Position numbers and translations under genes: made by a program
Assembly (NCBI RefSeq): GCF_024691275.1
Contig: NZ_JAILNU010000117.1
Span: 39,457 to 103,456 of the forward strand
Direction: 5' to 3'
DNA from: Ruminococcus sp.
GTDB taxonomy: Bacteria; Bacillota; Clostridia; Oscillospirales; Ruminococcaceae
Length of the DNA stretch: 64,000 nucleotides
Shown here: piece after piece, positions 17,987-26,058 of the stretch
Position numbering within the stretch: the first letter of the stretch is position 1
Layout of the letters: each line of letters starts with the position of its first letter
Notes under the pieces: generated by a model
What the model was told of the DNA's origin: nothing
What the model saw: only the letters and a program-made list of their open reading frames with translations
Database searches by the model: none

Positions 17987-18263
17987 CTATATAAAAAGTA
18001 GGGTTGAAATCGTTACTATCCACGGAGTATTTTTCACAATTAAAACAGACATTTTTTGATATATTGACAGTAAAGAAACTAATTATCGGACTTGAAATTT
18101 TGGTATGACGGCTTCGGCTGTCCGTTGCAGCAATCAACTCACTTAAATATGCCGTATTCGACTGTGAAATATATTGAATAACCTGATATATCCAATACTA
18201 TATAAATGTATTTTGGGCGGGAACAGGGAGAAGAATAATTTTATTTTGAAAGGATATGGTCAA

Positions 18264-19871
18264 GTGAATAAGGAGCTTTATGAGCAGCTTTGCGAGGATT
18301 ATGAAAAACGGGGACTGTGGAAGTTGTATACCCATAGTGAAAAGCTGCGTAAATGTGCGGAAAAATACGGAGATCGCATCGCTCTCATAGACGGTCAGGA
18401 GGAGATAAGCTATAATGAGCTCGTCAGGCGAAGTGATGCAATGGCGGCGTATTTCCTGTCGAAAGGCTTCGTAAATGGAGACAGGATAGTTATTCAGCAT
18501 ATCAACTGTATAAGTTTTGCTGTAATGTGTTTCGGAATGTTCAGGATAGGTGTCATACCGGTTCTTGCTATGCCGTCCCACCGCGAGAAAGAAGTGGACG
18601 GGATAATCGGTATATCAGGTGCAGCAGGCTATATCGTTATACGCTCGTATCATGGCGTGGAGTACACGGCTTTAGCTGATACAATGCAGGAACTTCACCC
18701 TGACCTGAAAATAATGTTTGCTGACGATCTTGAAGCAGTCGATCTTTCGGAGTATACACTTGATGAAGATAGCTTCGGGAAACCTGATAACCGCGATACA
18801 GCTATAATAGTGCTTTCGGGCGGTTCAACAGGTATCCCGAAGCTTATTGCGCGTACTCATTCCGATTATCTTCATTCGCAGAAATACTGCGCTTTATCAT
18901 GCGGTATGAATGAGGAGAGCGTAAGCCTTATCGCCATGCCTGTTACACATAACTGGAATCTGTGCGGCCCCGGACTTTTCGGTTCTATTTTCGCAGGAGC
19001 TCTTACGATACTAAGCCGCAACGGAAGTGCAGATGAGATACTTGATTATATCGAACGCTATCATGTTACTACAGTTGCACTTGTGCCGTCGCTGGTCAGT
19101 GCTTGTCTGGATATACTTGAATTTGTCGGGGATATAGATGTATCGTCGCTGAAAATGATACAGATAGGCGGTGCGCTGTGTTCTCCGCAGCTCGCTGAAC
19201 GTGCGATGCAGGGCTTTGACTGTGTTATTTCTCAGATATACGGCATGGGCGAAGGCTTTGTATGCGCTACATATCCAAATGATTCCCGCGAACAGATACT
19301 TTATACTCAGGGAAAACCTATATCCCCGGGAGACATACTCAGGATAGTTGATGAAAACGATAATGATGTCCCCGTCGGAGAGGCGGGAGAGATAATTGCA
19401 AGAGGTCCGTCGGTCGTGACAGAGTATTACGGCGCACCTGAACTGACTGCGGCATATTTCACAGAGGACGGCTTTTATCGTACAGGCGACAAGGGTATGA
19501 TACGTCCCGAAGACGGCTATATCCGTATCCTCGGACGCACCCGCGAGCAGATCAACCGCCTCGGCGAAAAGATCATGCCGTCGGAGCTTGAGGAATATCT
19601 TGCCGATTATCCCGATGCTGAGACCGTTTGCGTCACTCCCGCAGATGACCCCGAACTCGGACAGCGTATATGCCTGTTCATTAAGCCCCGTGACGGCGCA
19701 GACAGGTCACAGTTTACCTTGCAGAGTATCCGCAGCTATCTTGCCGAGCGTCAGCTGGCAACCTTCAAAATGCCCGATCAGCTTGTGATAGTGGAAGAAA
19801 TGCCGCTTACAAAGGTCGGAAAGCTCGACAGGAAAAAACTGCGTGATCTTGCCGAGAGGGGCGGGATATAA
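18264..19871 (+). CDS. Aryl-acid adenylating enzyme (DhbE/EntE/YbtE-like AMP ligase)
   Basis: A 535-residue free-standing adenylation enzyme that should activate an aryl acid with ATP and load it on a carrier protein. VLSGGSTGIPKLIARTHSDY (residues 184-202), YGMGEG, YRTGD and the catalytic Lys in LTKVGKLDRKKL follow the DhbE pattern closely. The substrate-anchoring Asn is present (H229-N230), but the residue matching DhbE Ser240 is Gly235 (NWNLCGPG), unlike the Ser of dihydroxybenzoate enzymes or the Cys of salicylate enzymes, so the aryl acid is uncertain. GTG at 18264 with AAAGGA is chosen; an in-frame TTG at 18174 has no ribosome site. No isochorismate/salicylate synthesis genes lie nearby. 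First gene of the operon; its stop overlaps the next start by one base. Confidence 0.88.
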   Translation: MNKELYEQLCEDYEKRGLWKLYTHSEKLRKCAEKYGDRIALIDGQEEISYNELVRRSDAMAAYFLSKGFVNGDRIVIQHINCISFAVMCFGMFRIGVIPVLAMPSHREKEVDGIIGISGAAGYIVIRSYHGVEYTALADTMQELHPDLKIMFADDLEAVDLSEYTLDEDSFGKPDNRDTAIIVLSGGSTGIPKLIARTHSDYLHSQKYCALSCGMNEESVSLIAMPVTHNWNLCGPGLFGSIFAGALTILSRNGSADEILDYIERYHVTTVALVPSLVSACLDILEFVGDIDVSSLKMIQIGGALCSPQLAERAMQGFDCVISQIYGMGEGFVCATYPNDSREQILYTQGKPISPGDILRIVDENDNDVPVGEAGEIIARGPSVVTEYYGAPELTAAYFTEDGFYRTGDKGMIRPEDGYIRILGRTREQINRLGEKIMPSELEEYLADYPDAETVCVTPADDPELGQRICLFIKPRDGADRSQFTLQSIRSYLAERQLATFKMPDQLVIVEEMPLTKVGKLDRKKLRDLAERGGI

Positions 19872-20626
19872 TGCAGAACGGCAAATGGTTCATTACCCAC
19901 AGGGAGACACAGGAGAAAAAAACACGGCTGATCGCGTTCCACCATGCAGGAGGGAGCGCTTCGGCATTCAGATGCTGGCAAAAGCATATCAGCAGTGATA
20001 TCGACCTGTGTCCTGTTATACTGCCTTCCCATGACAGCAGAGTATCAGAATCGTATCCCGATTCCATACAGGCTCTTGCCGAGACACTGGTAACGGAAAA
20101 TGCGGAGTTTCTTTCCGAGAAAAGACTGGTTATATACGGACACAGCATGGGCGCTGTGCTTGCCTATGAAGCTGCTGCGGCTGCGCAGCGTCATGGGATA
20201 GTGCCCTGTGCGCTCATCGTGTCAGGCGAAACAGCTCCTGAGGACACTGTGCTGAAAAAAGAGAGCAGGAATATGAACGAACAGGAATTTATAGAGCTTA
20301 TCCGCGATTATGCGGGAATGGATACAGATCTGCTTGAAAATAAGGAGTTTATGAAGTATTATTACCCTATAGTTCGCGGAGATTTTATATTCTATGAATC
20401 CTATGTCCCTGACGAGCCGTTTCAGCTGCAATGTCCGATATGCGTGATAAACGGAAGGGAAGATACACATATCTCCATGGAGCGTATCGAAGACTGGAAA
20501 TACTATTCTTCTGTAAAAACCAACTTTATCCTTACAGAGGGAGGGCATTTTTTCGCATTTGAACGTCCTGAGGAAATATGCGGTATCATAAATGAATATT
20601 TAAGTAAGGGGATCAATCATGAATAA
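19871..20626 (+). CDS. Type II thioesterase (GrsT/TesA-like)
   Basis: A 251-residue alpha/beta hydrolase that in NRPS systems removes wrong or stalled acyl groups from carrier proteins. The nucleophile is in YGHSMGAVLAYE (about residue 95), the Asp in NGREDTHIS (~200) and the His in GGHFFAFE (~226). The N-terminal AFHHAGGSASAF gives the oxyanion-hole region. It overlaps the AMP ligase by one base and the NRPS by eight, showing translational coupling. Because the NRPS has no terminal TE, it could alternatively take part in product release. Confidence 0.9.
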   Translation: MQNGKWFITHRETQEKKTRLIAFHHAGGSASAFRCWQKHISSDIDLCPVILPSHDSRVSESYPDSIQALAETLVTENAEFLSEKRLVIYGHSMGAVLAYEAAAAAQRHGIVPCALIVSGETAPEDTVLKKESRNMNEQEFIELIRDYAGMDTDLLENKEFMKYYYPIVRGDFIFYESYVPDEPFQLQCPICVINGREDTHISMERIEDWKYYSSVKTNFILTEGGHFFAFERPEEICGIINEYLSKGINHE

Positions 20627-23600
20627 GGATCAAATCAAAAAACTGTTAGAGGAAAATACAACTATCGGAGAAGTGACGGATACTTCTGCCAGCCTTATCG
20701 AATTGGGACTCAGCTCGCTGAGTATGATGAAGTTCGTGTATGTGCTGCGCAAGGAAGGTGTTAAGGTGAGCTTTGCAGACCTTATCTCTGATCCGAGGAT
20801 AGATGCATGGGCTGTGCTCACAGGTGATGCCGAAGCCGAAGAAGCACCTTCTGTTCCCGCGAAGGCTCCTGCCGAGAGACAAAAGGTATTCGATATGACC
20901 GATCTTCAGTATGCGTACTGGATAGGAAGCGACCCCCGTGAACCTCTTGGCGGTGTGAGCTGTCATGCATATGTGGAGCTGGACGGCAGCGGTATCGACT
21001 GCGAACGGCTGAGAAAAGCATACAAGGCATTGTTCGGGTATCACCCGATGCTGCACACCCGTGTTACAGCAGACGGCAGATTTGAAGAAATGGAGCAGCC
21101 GTATTCAACAGAGATCGAGATACGTGATTTGACGGGAGCATCAGAGAGCGAGCTGGAAGAACAGCTGCTCGCCATACGTTCTCAGACAGCACAGCGCCGC
21201 ATGGATTCTGCAAATGGAGAATCCCTGAGATTATCGGTATCGCTGCTCCCGAAAGGCAAAACAAGGCTGCATTTTGAGCTTGATCTGATATTTGCAGATG
21301 TTCTCAGCTTCAGCATCATACTCGATGACCTGACAAAGCTCTATACAGGCAGCGGAAAGCCCGCAGCATCTCCTGAGTGGAGCTTCGGCAGCTATCAGGC
21401 TCAGCGCAAAGAAAGAAAACGCAGTGAGATAGAAGCTGCAAAAGCATACTGGAACGACAGGCTGGATACACTGCCGAGCCGTCCCGAACTGCCGATGCGT
21501 CAGGCAGTGGAGCAGATAGGCAGAGCAACTTACCGCAGACTGGCATATAACGTCCCCGAGAACATCTGGGACGGTCTTAACGCAGCTGCTCGCGCTAATA
21601 AGACAACAGTTGCCATGACTCTGCTTGCAGCATATACAGCTGTCATCGAGAGATACAGCGAGAATTCGCGTTTCCTTATAAATATCCCTGTTTTTGACCG
21701 CGATATAGATGAAGGAGTAGAGGCTGTCGTTTCGGACTTCACTAATCTTTTGCTTCTGGAAACGGAAGTCAGGGAAAAGGATACCTTCAGGGACATAGTT
21801 CAGACTGCGGAAAAACGCTTCCGTACTGATATACAGTATGCATCGTACAGCGGTGTGCAGGTGCAGAGAGATCTTGCAAAAAAACGTGATAACACAAGGT
21901 TTATGGCTCCGCTGGTATTCTCGTATATGATAGGCACCGAGCTGATGAGCCATGAATGTACGGAGAGCTTCGGACAGCTCCATTATATGATAACGCAGAC
22001 TCCGCAGGTCTGGATAGACTTCCAGATAGTTGAATGCGACGGAAAGATACTTATGTCATGGGACGTGGCTGATGAAGTATTTCCCGATGGCTTAGCGGAT
22101 TCTATGTTTGATGCTCTTGTTGAGCTTATCGAAAAGATAGCGGGAGAAAATGACTGGGGATTCATTCCCGATGCAGTCTGTGAGCGTGAGAGGATACTGT
22201 TCGCGGATAATATGAAGGAATGTACGGCAAAGGAACGCCGCTGCCTTACAGACGGTATAGCTTCTCATGCTGCGGATACTCCCGATAAAACGGCTCTTAT
22301 AGATACTGTGACAGGTGAGGAGGTAACATACGGTGAGCTGTGGACAGAGGTCGGAAAGATAGCGGCATTGCTGGAAAAGAATGGAGTGCAGAGAGGCGAT
22401 CATGTAGGATTCACCCTTCCCCGCGGAATAAGTCAGGTCATCACAGCTGTTGCGATAGCTGCATACGGAGCTTGTTACGTTCCTGTGTCTGAGGGACTTC
22501 CATTCAGGCGAAGAGAGCGTGTCCGCACACAGATGAAGGTCGATCACCTCATTACCAATGAGGAACTGCTTCGTGATATGGAGGTATCGGATCAGCAGAA
22601 AATAATGCTCCTCAGTGATGCCGCAGAGCTTGTACCTGCGGAGCTCCCGAAGGATATTGCTCCTGATGCGTCGGCTTATATCATACTTACTTCGGGAACA
22701 ACGGGCGAGCCGAAGGGCGTTGAGGTATCCCACGCTGCTGCATGGAATACTATTCGTGATGTCAATGCTCGTATCAGCGCAGACAGCAATGACAGTGTCC
22801 TTGCTCTCGCTTCGATAGATTTCGACCTGTCGGTATATAATATTTTCGGTGTGCTCGGTGTGGGAGGAAAACTCCTTCTTCTTCACGACGATGAGGTCAA
22901 GGACGCATTCTTCTGGTGCGATGTTATTGAGAAGTACCGTCCGACTTTGTGGAATACCGTTCCGGCGTTCCTGAATATGCTCCTGATAGCGGCTGAATCT
23001 CAGAAAAAGAAGCTGCCGCTGCGTGTCGTTATGCTTTCGGGAGACTGGATAGGACTTGACCTGCCTCAGAGACTTGCTGCCTGTACCGAGAATTGCCGTT
23101 TCATTTCCATGGGCGGTGCTACCGAGGGAGCGATATGGTCTAACTGGTATGAGGTCTGCGGACCTGTTCCCGAGGAATGGGCATCTATCCCATACGGCAG
23201 GGCGCTTGATGCACAGGCTTACCGCGTGGTCGATCCCTTCGGACGTGACTGTCCGCATTGGTGCGCAGGAGAGCTCTGGATAGGCGGAGCAGGTGTTGCT
23301 AAGGGATATTGCGGCGATACAGCGCTGACAGAGCAGAAGTTTCCCGTTATAGACGGAAGGCGCTGGTATCGCACAGGCGATTTCGGCAGATTCATGGGCG
23401 ATGACAATATCGAATTTCTCGGAAGACGTGACAGTCAGGTAAAAATACGCGGCTTCCGCGTCGAGCTGTCCGAGATAGAGACTACGATGACACGTATTGA
23501 CGGTATTTCGGCGGCAGCGGCGATCGTTTCCGAGCAGGGCTCGCTTCTGGCGTTCTATTCGGGAAAAGCTCCTGTTTCAGAGCAGCTTGTCTACGACAGT

Positions 23601-25343
23601 CTGCGCAAGGCTCTGCCCGAGTATATGATACCTGTGAATATCAGTTATCTTGAAGCTCTCCCCGTAACAGGAAACGGCAAGATAAACCGCAGGGCGCTCC
23701 TTGAATTATGTGACAAGGAACAGGAGAATACGTCGGCACATGAGGAGCGTCTTTCAGATGATGAAAGAGCTTTCCTCGAAAAGGTGCGTGAACTGATAGG
23801 CGATACACAGGTATTTATGGAAGACGGTTTTATCGCTTCGGGAGGAGACTCGATCTCCGCTATGAAGCTTGCAGCATGGCTTAATGACATTTACACCGTC
23901 GAACTGTCGATATATGATATTCTCAATGCACCAAGTCTTTCAGACTTGTATCACTCAATTACAGAAAGGAAGTATACTATGCAGATACTTGAAGAGAATT
24001 TGTTCCGCGATGAGAACGGACGCACACGCTATCCCGTGGGAAATGTTTCCAATGTAATGCTGAACGGTATCACTTCATATGATGATACTACCATAGACGG
24101 GTTCTTTATCATCATGTCATTCTGCCTGCGTATTCAGGGAAAACTTCAGCTGGATCGTCTGGAGCATGGCATACAGAAGATATACAATGAAGAAATGTCC
24201 ATGCGTATGGTATTTGAAAAGGACGACAGCGTACCCGAGGGATATTGCTGCAAGTTCCTGAATTATTATCCGTATAAGCTGGAGATACGCCGCCCCCACG
24301 GTGAAACAGCAGATGAACGCTACGAGAATACCAAGACCGAGCTCTATAATATTATCCTTACAAAGCCTGATGTTGAGCACGATATCGCAGGTCATTTCTA
24401 TGTGTACGAGCTCGATGAAAAGGATCATGTGGTAGCACTGCTCATAAATCATGCTGCTTCAGACGGACAGTCGCTGTCAATACTCTCGGGCAAGGTCATG
24501 GAAGCCTGCTTCGGTATAGACCAGAAGATGCCGAAGGGCGCTCCGCTCAATGAGTATCTTTCACAGCTCGATGAGCACCGTCACTCAAATAAGGACGGCA
24601 TAGACAAGGATTACTGGAAAAAGGCAATGGCAGGCTATCAGCCTATGCCGCGCAAACCTAAGAGTTCATTCGATAAGCCCTTCACCAGAAATGATATATA
24701 TATCCGTATCCCTTCGGCAAAGCTCCATGCTTTCTGCCGCAAGCGCAATGTAACGGTCGTAAGCTGCCTGATGTGGGCTGCGCACTATGCAGTTGCAGAG
24801 ATGTACCACACCCGTGATACGGCAATAAGCTTTACATCTGCTGCAAGAAGTGAACTGAAGTACATGACCACTACCGGTCCGCTCATACAGATAATGCCTA
24901 ACCGTATCCATTTCCATAAATGGCAGACAGTGGCTCAGTCTGTAGCTCATGTCATGAAGCGAATGGAGGAGAATGTTGCTCACGAGAAGACCTCCTTCAC
25001 AAATACAGGTTCGAGCAATTTCGTATTATCATACATGGATTACAGAATGCTCCCCATATCGGGTGAAAATTTCGGCACGGAGATGGAGCTTAAATACCTG
25101 CCAGGATATCGCCTTACATGGTGGACACCAACATTTGAAGTAAACAACATCGAAGATACCTTTGCATTTATTCTTGCAATAGAGACAAAAACAGATCTTG
25201 TTCTTTCGCTTGTCTGCAATCCCGATACTGCAAACGACCAGGAACTCTGGACGCTGCGTGAAAAGATGATCGAGGGCGTTGATATTATCCTTGATTCACC
25301 TGACGTAAGCTGCGAAAAAATTATTTCAGCATTTGGAGAGTGA
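20619..25343 (+). CDS. NRPS: aryl carrier - heterocyclisation - adenylation(Cys) - PCP - condensation
   Basis: A 1574-residue synthetase. Residues 1-75: aryl carrier protein with Ser33 (LGLSSLSMM). ~88-530: cyclisation domain with the diagnostic DxxxxDxxS (D222, D227, S230) in place of HHxxxDG. ~545-1030: adenylation domain with A3 LTSGTTGEPKG; specificity residues D736 L737 Y740 N779 M805 S807 M831 I839 W840 K1021 read DLYNMSMIWK, one change from the DLYNMSLIWK code that I recall for cysteine. ~1045-1118: PCP with Ser1078 (GGDSIS). ~1120-1560: condensation-like domain with NHAASDG (N1277-G1283). No epimerase, oxidase or TE domain. Predicted product: aryl-thiazoline on the PCP, handed by the last domain to an unknown nucleophile. 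The first half parallels HMWP2/PchE of siderophore systems. Confidence 0.93.
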   Translation: MNKDQIKKLLEENTTIGEVTDTSASLIELGLSSLSMMKFVYVLRKEGVKVSFADLISDPRIDAWAVLTGDAEAEEAPSVPAKAPAERQKVFDMTDLQYAYWIGSDPREPLGGVSCHAYVELDGSGIDCERLRKAYKALFGYHPMLHTRVTADGRFEEMEQPYSTEIEIRDLTGASESELEEQLLAIRSQTAQRRMDSANGESLRLSVSLLPKGKTRLHFELDLIFADVLSFSIILDDLTKLYTGSGKPAASPEWSFGSYQAQRKERKRSEIEAAKAYWNDRLDTLPSRPELPMRQAVEQIGRATYRRLAYNVPENIWDGLNAAARANKTTVAMTLLAAYTAVIERYSENSRFLINIPVFDRDIDEGVEAVVSDFTNLLLLETEVREKDTFRDIVQTAEKRFRTDIQYASYSGVQVQRDLAKKRDNTRFMAPLVFSYMIGTELMSHECTESFGQLHYMITQTPQVWIDFQIVECDGKILMSWDVADEVFPDGLADSMFDALVELIEKIAGENDWGFIPDAVCERERILFADNMKECTAKERRCLTDGIASHAADTPDKTALIDTVTGEEVTYGELWTEVGKIAALLEKNGVQRGDHVGFTLPRGISQVITAVAIAAYGACYVPVSEGLPFRRRERVRTQMKVDHLITNEELLRDMEVSDQQKIMLLSDAAELVPAELPKDIAPDASAYIILTSGTTGEPKGVEVSHAAAWNTIRDVNARISADSNDSVLALASIDFDLSVYNIFGVLGVGGKLLLLHDDEVKDAFFWCDVIEKYRPTLWNTVPAFLNMLLIAAESQKKKLPLRVVMLSGDWIGLDLPQRLAACTENCRFISMGGATEGAIWSNWYEVCGPVPEEWASIPYGRALDAQAYRVVDPFGRDCPHWCAGELWIGGAGVAKGYCGDTALTEQKFPVIDGRRWYRTGDFGRFMGDDNIEFLGRRDSQVKIRGFRVELSEIETTMTRIDGISAAAAIVSEQGSLLAFYSGKAPVSEQLVYDSLRKALPEYMIPVNISYLEALPVTGNGKINRRALLELCDKEQENTSAHEERLSDDERAFLEKVRELIGDTQVFMEDGFIASGGDSISAMKLAAWLNDIYTVELSIYDILNAPSLSDLYHSITERKYTMQILEENLFRDENGRTRYPVGNVSNVMLNGITSYDDTTIDGFFIIMSFCLRIQGKLQLDRLEHGIQKIYNEEMSMRMVFEKDDSVPEGYCCKFLNYYPYKLEIRRPHGETADERYENTKTELYNIILTKPDVEHDIAGHFYVYELDEKDHVVALLINHAASDGQSLSILSGKVMEACFGIDQKMPKGAPLNEYLSQLDEHRHSNKDGIDKDYWKKAMAGYQPMPRKPKSSFDKPFTRNDIYIRIPSAKLHAFCRKRNVTVVSCLMWAAHYAVAEMYHTRDTAISFTSAARSELKYMTTTGPLIQIMPNRIHFHKWQTVAQSVAHVMKRMEENVAHEKTSFTNTGSSNFVLSYMDYRMLPISGENFGTEMELKYLPGYRLTWWTPTFEVNNIEDTFAFILAIETKTDLVLSLVCNPDTANDQELWTLREKMIEGVDIILDSPDVSCEKIISAFGE

Positions 25344-25347
25344 TACT

Positions 25348-26046
25348 ATGTTTCTGACAGTAGATAATGTTAAAAAAAGCTATGGTGAAGGAGAGGCAGC
25401 GGTCAGAGTCCTCGACGGTGTGAGCACCTCCCTTGAAAAGGGAAAGATATGCACTATCCTCGGCCCGTCAGGTTCGGGAAAGTCAACTTTGCTCAACCTC
25501 ATCGGCGGTCTTGACAGTGCAGACAGCGGAAAAGTCGTGATCGACGGGCAGGAGATCACTGCCATGGATCCTGTCAGGCTTGAACATTATCGGCGTGATT
25601 ACCTTGGATTTATTTTCCAGTTTTACAATCTTATCCCGAATCTTACTCTGAGAGAAAATATACAGGTCTGCGAGTATTTGTCGGACAAGAGCCTTGATAT
25701 TGACGAGCTGCTCGAAGCACTCGGATTGACAGAGCATCAGAAGAAGTTCCCTTCACAGGTATCGGGCGGTCAGCAGCAGCGCTGTGCGATCGCCAGAGCT
25801 CTGGTCAAAAATCCGAGAATGCTTCTGTGCGACGAACCAACAGGTGCTCTGGACTCTCATACTGCCAAAGAGATACTTATACTTCTTGAGGAAGTAAATA
25901 AAAAATACGGCACTACCATAGTGATAGTTACCCATAATATCGTGATACAGGAGATGTCTCATAAGGTTATACGCATCAGGGACGGAAAGATCATTGAAGA
26001 CAGGGAGAACAAGAATATTCGCCCCGCTGAATCACTGACACTGTAA
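25348..26046 (+). CDS. ABC transporter ATPase (MacB/LolD-type)
   Basis: A 232-residue nucleotide-binding subunit: Walker A GPSGSGKST, Q-loop FQFYNLIPNLT, signature SGGQQQRCAIARAL, Walker B MLLCDEPTGALDS. The sequence is typical of the MacB/LolD/FtsE-type group that pairs with FtsX-fold permeases. The ATG at 25348 is five codons after an in-frame TTG and has GGAGAG overlapping the NRPS stop, so it is preferred. It works with the next gene; the likely role is export of the NRPS product across the cytoplasmic membrane. Confidence 0.93.
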   Translation: MFLTVDNVKKSYGEGEAAVRVLDGVSTSLEKGKICTILGPSGSGKSTLLNLIGGLDSADSGKVVIDGQEITAMDPVRLEHYRRDYLGFIFQFYNLIPNLTLRENIQVCEYLSDKSLDIDELLEALGLTEHQKKFPSQVSGGQQQRCAIARALVKNPRMLLCDEPTGALDSHTAKEILILLEEVNKKYGTTIVIVTHNIVIQEMSHKVIRIRDGKIIEDRENKNIRPAESLTL

Positions 26047-26058
26047 AGAGGGGCGAGT

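Noticed and set aside
18174..18263. Upstream extension of the aryl-AMP ligase from a TTG codon
   Set aside because: No ribosome site, unlike the GTG at 18264, and the family normally begins near that point.
22092..23258. Long (388-codon) minus-strand frame inside the NRPS gene
   Set aside because: Antisense to the adenylation domain, whose motifs are all intact; no start signal and no protein family.
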